Of a DNA stretch of 64,000 bases, positions 45,394-56,913 are shown piece after piece. Numbering within the stretch: position 1 is the first letter of the stretch; each line of letters starts with the position of its first letter. Source of the DNA: Strigops habroptila (Eukaryota > Chordata > Aves > Psittaciformes > Psittacidae); NCBI RefSeq assembly GCF_004027225.2, contig NC_044301.2, positions 21,160,223 through 21,224,222 on the forward strand. Direction: 5' to 3'. Made by a program: the position numbers and the translations under genes. The notes beneath the pieces are model-generated. The model worked only from the letters and a program-made list of their open reading frames with translations. It made no database searches and was not told the DNA's origin.

Positions 45394-46863
45394 TTAGTGG
45401 TGGGGGCACTGGGGCCTTCCACATTTTTCCTTTTCTTTAGGGCCCATGGGGTTTATTTCAGGCCACTCTAACACCAGCTTTTCCAATTTATCAGTGGGTA
45501 ATCCATCCATCAAATCTTTAGGAACGCCCTTTCGCCACCCCAATGTCCGCAACCCTTGCCTTTTATTAGGAATATTTCTACCCTCTGGGCAAGTAGGGGG
45601 TGTCCGGTGTTTCCCATTAGTCGGGCAAGGAAGGGTTTTTACCTCTGTTCGCCTCAGTCCCTTAGTATCAATTTTACTAGAAATATTGACGGGACCGTAC
45701 TTTCTCCCATAATTAATCAACTCCTGGGCAACTTCCCCCCACATCCATACTTTCTTTTCTGTCTTTCGATGAGGTGATAGCAGTCCTTCCAGGGCAGCAA
45801 CAGTCCTTTCACTTTGGGACGTTACTTCTATCTTTCCCTGCAATTGGATCCCCACGGCTTTCAGAGAGTCTGGAAGACCCCAAATGAGGGGAGTCACACG
45901 TTCGGGATCGACTGGTATCATCATCGGGGACTCCTGTTTAAGTCTAAATTCCCAATTGTACATCATTTGCAGACATGCCGCTTTCTGTATATTATTTTCT
46001 ACCAACTGGTCGACTGTCCCTGTGATGGAGAGGGGATCTCCCCTTTCCAAAGGGTTAAGTCCTCCAGCCCAATAAGTTGCTCTTTGAGTTAAGGACCAGG
46101 GTGCGCGGTGGTCACCGGTGGTTAAAAATATTCCCGGCCCCCAATATCCCCCAGCTTCCTTCTCACTTAGTAAAATTTGATCTCCCCCAGACAGCGATAC
46201 TCTCCAAACATATTTGGTTTCTGATTCTTTTGGAGTACGACCGAATTCCTTTTTAAGTTTAGCTAATCCCGTAGCAGTATACGGAACCTCTTTGGTGGTA
46301 ATTTATGGGAATTTGTCCTCTCCGTCTTTGTAAGTATATTCAATTTTTCTCAAGGGTCAGAGAGAAGCGGCAAGAACATTTAATTTTTCTAACCTTAGTC
46401 TCCCCTCTTCCAGGTCACTGTGGGGGTATTCGATTGTTTTCTCGGACAGCGGAGAGGCGCTTTTCTCTGCCAGGAGTTGCTCTTTCAGGGCTAATTGCAA
46501 GTAGTTAGCCTGATTTTTCTCTTAGTCTAACTGCTCTTTTAAGTTAACTACCTGGTCTTGCAGGGCTCGGACCAGGTCTTGTAAAGTTTGCATGAACTGA
46601 GATTCAGCTGTTTGTTGTTGTTCTCTAGCCTCTACTGCAGCAGCCAAGCTGGCACCCAGTACAGCACAGACAATCGATTTACCCTTTCCGGGCCAGAGTT
46701 TTGCGTCCTTTTGCAGGGCGCTTACTCGGTCTGTCACACTTTGCAAATTATGCCAATTTTTCTTGGCCCATTCTACCCCTGGCAGAGAGGGGCTAGCCTT
46801 ATGTTTCTCTAAAAGACCATACAACACATCTCTGCCCTGAGGGGCAGCTTCACTGCTATTCAT
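45394..46863 (-). pseudogene. gag: ERVL-type Gag, frame-broken
   Basis: The first frame (46863-46522) has an N-terminal helical region with VLYGLLEKHKASPSLPG and a coiled coil (LQDLVRALQDQVVNLKEQL). A middle part carries PYTATGLAKLKKEF and WRVSLSGGDQILLSEKEAGG in other frames. The last frame (46050-45394) has GDPLSITGTVDQLVENN, a basic region and KCGRPQCPHH, a possible zinc-knuckle remnant. This layout fits class III (ERVL) Gag; assignment is from pattern only. Confidence 0.65.
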
Positions 46864-46994
46864 TTCTGAATGGGACAGTCGTCTCAGGGAGGCAGCACGT
46901 TTGTTTCAACAAAATCTACCCCTTACGTCCCTGGGAGGTATGCACGTAATACCTTACACTTTACGTGACATTACGGTACTTTTCACTGCAAGGG

Positions 46995-47012
46995 ATCCTG
47001 CCCGTGACGCCA
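46995..47012 (-). other. Primer binding site-like sequence of the ERVL-like element
   Basis: TGGCGTCACGGGCAGGAT on the minus strand, six bases after the LTR end. The form is right; I cannot name the tRNA. Confidence 0.55.
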
Positions 47013-47767
47013 ATTTAATGTCAGGGTCCGACTGGAGAAAATCCCGTCACCACCGTGGATCCCGGGGATCTGTCGTCAGAGGTGGTGGGAGTCCTTCAGG
47101 CTTCGTAGTCGGTATCGGAGCAGAGTGTCCATCAAGAGTCCGTAGTAGTCGTCAGAGGTGGGTGTTGTGAGAAATGCGCTCACCTTTAGAAAAATTTAAC
47201 TGGGGACAAAGTCGGTGGAGCAAAGGTTTATTTACAGCACTGGGTGCATGCCTTCATATCCCGCATGCACACTTGTGAGTACAAAGTTTCTTATAGTCAA
47301 GCCTTTTACATATTCATAGGCCTTTTAGGAAGACGAATCCCACCTCCCAACGCCTGATGCAATCTTCATTCTTTCTTCCAGGAGGGTCTTTTAAGAGCTA
47401 GTTGATAAAGGCTAGTAGTCTTTTTGATATGAACCTTTGATCTACTTAACCCCGTGCATGTGCCTAAAGCCCTTATCTTATACCTTGTTCTGTTACTTCC
47501 AGATTAGATGTTGGTTCAATCAAGCATGACTGCCATGTCATATGTCCGGACTGTCCTATGTCCGGCTGCAAAAGTCCCTTATTCCTGTTTGTTTCACAGT
47601 TTCAGGAATTTACATTCTTCCCATCCGCCTACACGATTGTGTTCAAGCAGGATACAATGCAAAACCAAAGATAAAACAAGCTTTTGCTGAAGCAAACTAT
47701 TTATATTATTAATCACAAACCACCCTTTTTCTCTTTTATCCATTAGTTTGCTGAAGTATTATATGTA

Positions 47768-49678
47768 TTATATTTTTTTTTGAATCTTTTGAAGTCTCTC
47801 GAGCTTGTTTAGTATTAGGCTAGCTTCTTCCAGTTTGTTGTTGTCTCGTTTTCGTAAAATCATTATCTTTTGTGCTCCAGATGCCATGGCCATTTTTGAA
47901 TTCATGGGCATAGCTGTTAACTGCATTCCTTCCACAACACTAGAGATTAATCTTATAAAACAGGGTATTGAACATGGCAAAAACAATAGCCCAGCAAGAG
48001 CACATAACATAAAGAATCCTAACTTCTTCCACCAGGCAACTCCAAGCATACCATCCCACCAACTAGCATCTATCATTGATTTCCACTTTTGAACTGGCAC
48101 CTGGGCTATTTTGCGAATGTTAGTAGCTATGTTTAATACCGCTTCTCCATTATCGTCTATCTTAAGGCAGCAGTCGGAGATGTTAAATTTTCCACACACC
48201 CCTCCCTCTTCAGCAAGGAGATAATCCAAGGCTAACCTATTTTGGTAAACAGCTGCTCTAATCTGAGTCTGCTGATGGGCCAATAGTTCCAAACCAGCTG
48301 CTGTCTGATTGGTAATTAATTCGACCACAGCCTGTAGCCTTATAATACCATTAAGCATATAGATAGGGGTGTGATAGCCCCAGCTTCCATCTTGTGCCCA
48401 AGTGGCCGGTCCATAAGTTTCAATGATTCGTTGGGGGGGCCACTCATCTTCTCCCCACCTTTGGAATCCACCCACTAAAGAGTGCTTTTCCTGTCTCAGG
48501 CTCTCATATAAAGGGACACCCAGCCCATCTCCATCCTCTGGAGGTAAAAGAAAGAATTCTGGCTGGATCAACCCCAAAGCACAGCTTCCCTCCCAATCGG
48601 CTGGCAGTTAAGGATATGCCCATCTGCCACATATCCAAAACAACCCATCTGGTGCTTTCCAGAACCCTTCTCTGATACTCCCTATATGTTTCCAAAATTT
48701 GGATATAGCCTTTATTCCAGAGAAGGGATTAATATTTTTTTTAGTACACTTATATAACTGTATATTTGGGTTTTTAAATCACAACTCATTCCATCTTTAT
48801 TAGACTCATTATATTTGGCCCAATATGACCTCGGGGGTCTTGGTATCCACTTTTGAAAAGTTGAGTTAGTGCTCAAGATCCTCTTACAAGGAGTATCACC
48901 CATTGGGCTCTGAAATCTCGGTCTTTCACCTTAGGCTTTCCATACCAATAAAAATAGAGTTTAGAACCCATCCCCCCGGTCATCTTACTCCACTGGCAGT
49001 AAATGTGTGATTCCACCTGATCACATCAAATGCACTTAGACTTATACCCCTCCAGGGCCATTCTTCCATCATTAAAGGCCCTCCACAAATCCAGCAATTT
49101 GCTACATTCAATTCCTTAGCTATTTTGGTTGCTAAATTAACAAACAGATTTTGGCCTACCGAGGGAAATCCTAGTTCTTCACTCATTCTTTTTCTTACAT
49201 CTGTATATATGTTATTGTGGGTATCCTGTTCTCTTTGTCGTCCTTGCTCTATCAAGTGCCTGGTTATATTTTTGACGATTTCTTCTTTGACCATGTCTTG
49301 AACTCCACCTCCATCTGATATGTCCCAGTGTCCCGCCTTAGTAAAGCATAACCATTGCTCTCCTCTGGGGCAACTCAACCCCAGTCTAATTCCTCCTTTT
49401 CCCAAATTTTCTCCAACCCAGTATTCCTGGCCTCCATATTGACATACCCCTAGGTTCTTTTGATCATAACAGACTTTGTTTATGTGGGTGTGCGCTGTGA
49501 AGGTATAGAGTTGTTGGAGGCCATACCAGATTGTCTGATAGCACTTTTGGCAAGTATCAGGGGTCACAGGGACGACCAATACTGCAGCTAGTATCATTGA
49601 GACAAGCTGAGGTCCAGTATAGCATATACTCCCACCTCTCATGCCTATTGGGTTGCCGCCAACAGCAGAGAAATGCAT
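47768..49678 (-). pseudogene. env: Gammaretrovirus-like envelope, broken
   Basis: The surface part (49678-48980) has a leader hydrophobic stretch (LVSMILAAVLVVPV), many cysteines and CWICGG, the CXXC motif used for covalent SU-TM linkage. A middle section (48980-48580) is in other frames. The transmembrane frame (48577-47768) has YQNRLALDYLLAEEGG, a CX7CC-type motif (C-GKFNISD-CC), an anchor (LGFFMLCALAGLLFLPC) and a tail. No clear RXXR cleavage site is visible upstream. Role in the family: receptor binding and fusion; this copy cannot make a full product. Confidence 0.82.
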
Positions 49679-50271
49679 CTTCTTGGTGGCGAGTAAAGAG
49701 GCTAATCTGGTCTTGCCCTCTCTTGTCTTGCTAATATAACTTCGCTGCAGGGATTAGGGGAGCGTCCTGTTCAATTTGGCAAAATCCCACCTTGTCTATC
49801 AATTTGTTACAATCAGAACTCCTTTTACACCAGTTACAGAAGTAGTTCAGTGAATCCTTTGTGGATACTTGTAGAGCCCTTTTACAGGTCCCTCAGCGTG
49901 TCACCACACTTACGTGACAGGGACCACAATGAGTACATAAAAATGGACGGTGTGTTACGACAGGTATCTGTGGAATTTTTTCCTAGCATTTCCTGTCCCA
50001 TATGCTATTAGACCCGTAGTTCCCTGTCTTTTCCACAGCGTACCCCTATTAGTCTAACTTGTCTCTCACACTTCTCCCAACTGGACCAAAGTCTGTCCCA
50101 AGGGCAATGAATGTCATCCCCTTCCCATATCCACAGGGTTTTACCACACTCTTTATCTTTCCGAGCATTGTGGGCATTGTAGCATTCTACCATGAATAAT
50201 GGATTACAGTCATTATTATGGTGTAGTGGACACCAGTAGTTCTGAACAATGTGTGGTGGATACCAGTAGTT

Positions 50272-51890
50272 TCAAACTCCCGACTCCAAATCGGGCTGAT
50301 TCTCTTCCGATGATTCTGGCTCCTTTCCTGTCAAAACAAGTATACAAGGCTTCTTTTTGATAGTTAATTTTAAGGGATCTTTATGTGGATATACATCCCA
50401 CCCATCCAGAGGATCAACAGGGCCTTTTACTTGAGCAGCATGGGTCCACCCCCTTTCCTTCGTCCGTATTGCTGTTTCTGTTGTCAACAATACCTGATAC
50501 GGCCCTTCCCAATTAGGTTTTAGAGTATCTTCTTTCCAACTTCTTATTAATACCCAGTCCCCAGGTTGTATCTTATGTATACAGAAATCTAAAGGTGGTG
50601 TTTGGGGAAGGCGGCCCTGTTCCTGTAGGTGACTCAGAGTTCTGGCCACCGTTTGAGTGTATTTTTGCACATATGGATCACCAGCCTCTGGAATAGGGAC
50701 ATTTTCTCCATTTCCTAAATAAGGTAACCCAAACATCATTTCATACGGGGAAACTCCCAAATCTTTTTGGGGTGCTGTTCAAATTCTCAACAAAGCCAGA
50801 GGCAAGCACTTAGTCCAGGGTAATTTGGTTTCGATCATTAATTTCAACAATGTTTGGTTTAGAGTTTGGTTCGTCCTCTCAACTCTCCCTGAGCTTTGTG
50901 GATGCCAGGGAGTATGTAAATCCCATTCTATACCCAGGGCACAAGTTACACCTTGTATTATTTTAGAGGTAAAATGGGTACCTCGGTCCAAATCAATCCT
51001 CTCACTGATTCCATATCTGGGAACTATTTGTTCCAGCAGCACCTTAGCCACATTGTTCACGGTGGCCTGAGTAGATGGAAATGCTTCTACCCAATGGGTT
51101 AGGTGATCTACTATTACCAGGAGGTATCTCCACCTCTGGACTGGTGGGAGTTCTGTGAAATCCACCTGTATATGTTGGAAGGGTCTTAATGTTAGGGGCC
51201 TTCCCCTGCAAGCCCGCTGTCTCATTACTTTTCTATTCACCTTTTGACAGATTAGACACCGGTCCACTAATTGCTTTGCCAATGTGTATACTCCAATACA
51301 CCCATAGTGTCTTAAAAATTGATCACACAATGCCTGAGTTCCCCAATGAGTTTCTTGATGCAGCCATGATAGCACTTCCCTCGTTATAGCTTTGTTTAAC
51401 ATTTGTCTTCCATCCGGGAGTACCCACCTATCCTCAGAAGTCTTAATACCCCCTATTCTTAACATCTCATCCTCTTCCTTAGGTGTGAATATTGGGGTTT
51501 TCTCTGGGAGTTTTACTCCGGTTGGAACCAGAGCGAGCACTCTAATAGGTTCCTCTATTGCTGCCTTTTTGGCCTGTTCATCTGCCAAGTCATTCCCTCT
51601 CGCTTCAAATGATGGTCCTTTCTGATGTCCATTAATATGCATGACTGCAATCTCTTCTGGTAGCTCTAAAGCATCTAACACTTCTATAATTAGTTGTCCA
51701 TGTATTAATCCTTTACCTTGGGAAGTAATTAGACCCCTTTCTTTCCAAATTTTTCCGAAGGTATGTACCACTCCATATGCATATTTGGAATCAGTATATA
51801 TTGTCCCTGCCTTCCCCTGGATAAGCTCCAAGGCTCTTTTTAGAGCATACAATTCTCATATTTGGGCAGACCAATCCCCTGGTAGATGTC
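50272..51890 (-). pseudogene. pol: RNase H C-terminal part and integrase
   Basis: After a TGA near 51853-51855 the frame gives ELYALKRALEL and IYTDSKYAYGVVH (RNase H residues present), then an HHCC-type region (HINGHQ, CLICQKV) and an integrase core with VDFTEL, DLDRGTHF and SGRVERTNQ, so the D, D and E are all there. A stop at 50779-50781 precedes the C-terminal part (50760-50272: GDWVLIRSWKED, WEGPYQVLLTT). Two stops inactivate it. Confidence 0.85.
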
Positions 51891-53346
51891 CTTGTTCTAT
51901 CACTGTGGTTTCTTGCCCATCAGTTATAGCATATCCACTAAACCTTTTCCCATTCACACACCTGGAAGACCCATCCACAAACAGGGATTTCCCATAAGGG
52001 AGAGGACTATCCAATAAATCCTCTCGAGTCTTGGTCTGATAGTCTATTAAATCCAGGCAATTATGTTCTGGCTCCTCTTCTACCTCTTTTCCATACAAAA
52101 ACTGAGAGGGATTTAGATTCTTATCTACTACCAGCACCAAGTCATCTTTTTCCATTAAAATGGTCTCATATTTTAAGATTCGAGAGTCGGTTAACCATCG
52201 ACCTGACTTCTGGCTCAGAATTGTTCTGACGGTATGGGGGGTAGATACAATGAGAGCTCCTCCAAAGGTCAGTTTCCGACTTTCCTCTACTAATATTGCT
52301 GTGGCTGCTACAGCCTGCACACAAGTAGGCCACTCTCGCGAGACTGGATCCATTAGTTTCGACAAGTAAGCTACTGGCTTTTTCTGACCCCCCCGTTCCT
52401 GGGCCAATACCCCATACGCAATTCCCCCTTCCACATTCACAAAGAGATGAAATGGTTTTTCCAAGGAGGGGAGTGCTAAAACCAGAGCCGTTATTAATTT
52501 CTGTTTCAAATTTTCAAATTGCTCCTTCTCATTTTCTTGCCACCAAATAGGCTCTTCCCCAACCAATTTTTCATACAGGAATTTGACCAATTAGGCATAT
52601 TTATCAATCCATAATCAACAATATCCTAGCAACCCCAATAACTGCCTCACTTCCCTTTTAGTTTTTGGCAGTGTTAAAGATGTAATTCCAGCGATCCGTT
52701 TGGGATTGATTCTTCACTTTCCCTCACTAATTAAATGACCCAGGTATTTCACTTCCTTTTGTACAAATTGTAACTTGGTTTTTGATACTCTCAGTCCTTG
52801 GTTCCCCAAAAAGTTCAGCAGTTGTATAGATGTTTCTCTGACATTAGCTTCCTTCTTACCTGAGACTAATAAATCATCTACATACTGGAGGATTTTTATC
52901 CCTGGTGGAACTATAAAATGCTCTAGTACCCCTTCTAAAGCCTGTCCAAATAAATTGGGAGATTCTGTAAACCCCTGGGGAAGAGAGGTCCATTGAAGTT
53001 GCTGCTTCCTTCCAGTATCTGGATCTTCCCATTCAAAAGCAAATAAATCCCTACTGTCCTCGGCTAAGGGGCAAGCCCAGAAGGCATCTTTTAGATCTAT
53101 CACACTGAACCACCTATGTTCATGTGGAATTTTATTTAATAAGGTATATGGGTGGTGTACTTGTACCATTTTGTTTATCTCCCGCAAATCTTGAACCAGT
53201 TGGTACGTCCCGTCTGACTTTTTGACCAGCAAGATGGGAGTATTATACGGAGACATGCAGGGTTCTAATAACCCATCCTTTAGTAATGCCTCAATTACAG
53301 GTCTCAGTCCTTTTCTTCCTTCCGTTGATATAGGATATTGTTTCAC
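51856..53346 (-). pseudogene. pol: Reverse transcriptase and start of RNase H
   Basis: 53346-52714 holds the RT palm: VIDLKDAFWACPL, LPQGFTESPNLFGQ and LQYVDDLLVSGKK (catalytic YVDD intact). A stop region near 52700-52590 is followed by the thumb-connection (NEKEQFENLKQKL, KKPVAYLSKLMD) and RNase H LFVDGSSR. It ends at the TGA shared with the next entry. Confidence 0.85.
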
Positions 53347-53467
53347 TTTTACAGGTCAGCTATTCTCTCTAACTTTAATTTCAATTGGTGCCATTTGTAG
53401 TCCTCCTCGGTTCCCCTCTCTGACCCATACCTGTGGTTGAATTTTTGCCTTATCTTCCTCAGTTAAC

Positions 53468-53830
53468 TCAAAGTAACACTACCTTACCCTTCTCCGGAAC
53501 CACTCCAATGTTTAATTTGGCTTGTAAGTCTCTACCAAGTAAATTAAGTCCTGTCTGTGGGACTAGTAAAATGTCTGCTTCTGTATCTTTCCCATTGCCC
53601 CAAATTTTTACCTTTTCTATCACTGGGACTTTAAATCCTTCTCCTTTTGCCCCTACCACCATGGTAGTCTTTTGTCCCTTCTTACATCCTGATGGTAGGG
53701 CTGTAATACATGTTCTTTCAGCCCCTGAATCTACTAAAAAGATAAATTCTTCCCCCTGGGGTCCTAATTGCAGCTTTATCAAGGGCTCTTCATGATTCCC
53801 AGACCCCAGGAGGTAGAGCCCCTGACACCC
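53468..53830 (-). pseudogene. pol: Protease domain
   Basis: It follows the gag TAG (53831-53833) in the same frame, as in gammaretroviral readthrough. FLVDSGAERTCI contains the DSG active site, and LNLLGRDLQAKL is the usual protease end. Open across 53782-53468. Confidence 0.82.
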
Positions 53831-55413
53831 CTATTCCTCACAATATTCCTCTTGTTGGCTGACTGTAAACACCTGCAAATCTCTTTCTCGCTGTGGGCAT
53901 TCCCTTTTGAAGTGACCCTCTTGCCCACAGTAGTAACGTTTGCCACGGTTATTCTTTCTTCCATTCCCGGTTTCCAATTGGTCTGACCAACCCTTCCTCT
54001 ACCTCTTCCGGCTCCAACTTTACTTTCCCTTCCTTTCTTCAATTCATATCTCACCCCTCGGGGTGTTCCAGATGCACACTTAGTCATTTGATGTACTGTG
54101 GCTACCATAAGCTTAGCTTTGGCCTTCTGCCTTTCTTCATCCCTCCTCACATATACCTTCTGAGCCTCCCTTAACAACTCATCCAATCCTCGGTCATGCC
54201 AATCCTCCAATTTTTCCAATTTCCTTTTAATATCTGGCCATGCATGAGTAACAAAGTTAACTTTTAACAATTCCTGGCCTGCTTCACCTTCAGGATCTAT
54301 TCCCGAGTACTGTTGCATATTTTGGCGGAGTCGTTGTAACCACTCCGTTGGGGACTCCTCTTTCCCCTGTTTGTTGTCAAAGACTTTGCCCAAATTCAGC
54401 CCCCTTGGGGCAGCTTCTTTAATTCCTTTTATGATCAACGTCCGATAATCAGACATGTTTCTTCTCCCTTCCGCATCATTTTGGTTCCAATTTGGTCTTA
54501 CAGAGGGGAGTTTCTGTTCTCCTCCTATCCCAGCCTGCTGATTTTCTCCTTCCCAAATCCTCATCCCAGCAGTTCGAATCATCTGTCGTTCTTCAGAAGT
54601 AAATAAACTTCCCATTATGGATTGCATCTCATCCCATGTATAAATGTTGGGCCCTAAAAACTGATCCAGCTGCTCGGATAGACACAAAGGGTCCTCTAAC
54701 AACTTCTTCATTTCCTTCTTAAATCCCCTTACTTCTGTACTAGTGAGGGGTACGTTTACAAATCCCACCCCATTTGGTGCACCCGGCATCGGGACTTCTC
54801 ATAATGGGTGCAGACTAACCAGTCCTGAAGTCTCCCCCCTGTCCTGCATTTCTCTTTCAATAGGATAATTGACCAAGTCCCAAGTTAATCTCTCGGGTTT
54901 GGTCCTTCTTCGCCTCTGGCCCCCTTGTTTTGGAAGGCCAGTGGGCCTCTCCCTTTCCTCCTCTCTTCCTAATCCTGGAGATTTGACAGGATTGTAAGGG
55001 GGAGGTATGTAATCGAGAGGGTCCCATTCTTGTTCTTTTTCTTTTTCCTCAGTTTGTTGTTCCCCTACCTTAAACACCATAATGCCTCCCCTCCAACAGG
55101 CCGCATAGTCACTTTCTTCCTGACTAAATGGCTCCTTAGCATTAACATATAAATTCAAGGCTTGACACATCCACCCCTCAAAGGACCCATACTTTGGCCA
55201 ATATAACGAATCCGGTCTGATGGGTCCCTTAATCCATTCAAACATGCAATAATGTATGATCCTTGCTTTATCCTTTCCCCTGGTGCAGGACATATCCTCC
55301 TGCCCCCATTCAGATAACATCCTCCCTAACGGACTATCTGGAGGTATGTCTGGGAGACATTTCCCCTGTCCCCCTTTCTTCCTGGGACCTCCTTTACTGG
55401 TCCCATTTCCCAT
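53831..55413 (-). pseudogene. gag: Gammaretrovirus-like Gag, broken
   Basis: Matrix begins MGNGTSKGGP with myristoylation-type glycine. LGRMLSEWGQED and YWPKYGSFEGW are matrix motifs. A PPPY late-domain motif (DYIPPPYNP) lies near residue 135. A TGA at 54799-54801 falls at the matrix/p12-capsid junction. Capsid (GFVNVPLTSTEVRGFKKE; PTEWLQRLRQNMQQYSG as major homology region) is open. A frame shift near 53985 puts the single zinc knuckle (CGQEGHFKREC) in another phase before the TAG at 53831. Confidence 0.85.
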
Positions 55414-55803
55414 ATTCCCCGGGGATTCCGATTAACCGTTTCCTTACACTTTATCCCTTCACAGGCCGACCTCCTCGTGGAGGGACGGAACCACGGTTAG
55501 AAGGACTCCACACTCGCTTCGCAGAGGATTCTGCGTCTCAGGCACACACTCTCAATCCTCGTAATCCCAGCCGCCCAGATAGTATTTAACAGTCACTTTT
55601 GTTACCCGGGTTCTGTGCACAGATATTATCGGCTGCCGCGGAAATACTGCCCCGCTTTGGTCCACAAGTCCCCTGCCGGGGTCGTAGGGTCGTCACCGTC
55701 GATCCTCCAGCGGCAAGGAGGGAAAACAAAAGGACCGCTGAAATCAGCGGGGCGCGCCTTCCTTCAGTGATCGTCTCCCCACCGCCGAGGCGAGGTTTCG
55801 AAT

Positions 55804-55821
55804 CTCCCGGACGAGCCCCCA
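55804..55821 (-). other. Primer binding site, tRNA-Pro type
   Basis: TGGGGGCTCGTCCGGGAG on the minus strand, three bases after the 5' LTR; complementary to tRNA-Pro in 17 of 18 positions, as for murine-type gammaretroviruses. Confidence 0.93.
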
Positions 55822-56368
55822 AATTGTGAGAAATGCACTCACAATGCAGAAAAATTTAACTGGGGACAAAGTCGGTGGAGCAAAGGTTTATTTACAGCAC
55901 TGGGTGCATGCCTTCATATCCCGCATGCACACTTGTGAGTACAAAGTTTCTTATAGTCAAGCCTTTTACATATTCATAGGCCTTTTAGGAAGACGAATCC
56001 CACCTCCCAACGCCTGATGCAATCTTCATTCTTTCTTCCAGGAGGGTCTTTTAAGAGCTAGTTGATAAAGGCTAGTAGTCTTCTTTGATACGAACCTTTG
56101 ATCTACTTAACCCCGTGCATGTGCCTAAAGCCCTTATCTTATACCTTGTTCTGTTACTTCCAGATTAGATGTTGGTTCAATCAAGCATGACTGCCATATG
56201 TCCTATGTCCGGCTGCAAAAGTCCCTTATTCCTGTTTGTTTCACAGTTTCAGGAATTTACATTCTTCCCATCCGCCTACACGATTGTGTTCAAGCAGGAT
56301 ACAATGCAAAACCAAAGATAAAGCAAGCTTTTGCTGAAGCAAACTATATATATTGTTAATCACAGTGT

Positions 56369-56540
56369 CCTCGTGGAGGTGTCCTTCTGGAGTTGTCCCC
56401 TTGAAGGTACCCCTAGAGGTGTCCTGATGGAGTTGCCCTCGTGGTGATGTCTCATGGAGGGTGTCCCTCAGGGTCTGTAGTAGTCATCAGTGGAGAGTGT
56501 CCTCACGGAGGCGTCGTTCTGGAGTCATCCTCATGGCAAA
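56369..56540 (+). repeat. Degenerate short tandem repeats in the ERVL-like 5' LTR
   Basis: Units like GTGTCCTCGTGGAGG and GTGTCCTTCTGGAG recur about ten times with changes, and related text occurs at 47090-47165 on the other side of the gammaretrovirus. This looks like a minisatellite inside the LTR. Confidence 0.6.
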
Positions 56541-56913
56541 GGCTCCCTGGCGATGTGCCTCTTGGTGATTATCTTTTCCCCCTTTTATAATGAGTTGGGG
56601 GGAGTACCTCTGTTCTTCATGTCACCTACTACATGTTCCTGGTGGACCAGTTTCCCTGGTCTTGCAGCCACCTCTTCAACTGCAGGTGTCTGCAGCAATT
56701 CTTGGGATAATGGGCAATTCCTCACACCAATCCTGGAGGTCTTAGCTCTTTCCCACTCATCCCTCAGGCAATGGACAGTGGAAGAGTCTTATCTCAACTC
56801 CTCCCACCCATCTCTGAGACAAAAGATAGGTGGAATCCCATCTCAGCTTCTCATGCCAATCTTTGAGACAATGGACAGTGGAGTCTGATTTCAGATCAGT
56901 CTCTCACACAGGG

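Larger units (their letters stand above)
47166..56364 (-). mobile_element. Near full-length gammaretrovirus-like provirus (tRNA-Pro)
   Basis: The 5' LTR is 55825-56364 (540 bp) and the 3' LTR 47166-47717 (552 bp), highly similar. GTGT at 47162-47165 and 56365-56368 is a 4-bp duplication. The primer site at 55804-55821 matches tRNA-Pro. All genes are present in order: gag (55413-53831), pro-pol (53830-50272), env (49678-47768), with a polypurine tract at 47718-47738. Stops and frame shifts interrupt each gene. It sits inside the 5' LTR of the ERVL-like element and in the orientation of the CDH1-like gene. Confidence 0.93.
43362..56908 (-). mobile_element. ERVL-like element interrupted by two later insertions
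   Basis: The ends carry a 5-bp duplication CAGGG (43357-43361 and 56909-56913). Minus-strand order: 5' LTR (56908-56365 and 47165-47019, split by a gammaretrovirus), primer site, gag (46863-45394), an env transmembrane remnant (45225-44800), polypurine tract (44641-44651), and 3' LTR (44640-43362, split by a solo LTR). No pol. The two LTRs share only about 30 bp at the U5 end (TGTYAGGGTCCGACTGGAG on the plus strand) and start differently, which is odd for one provirus; the shared duplication is the main argument that it is one insertion. Confidence 0.65.
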
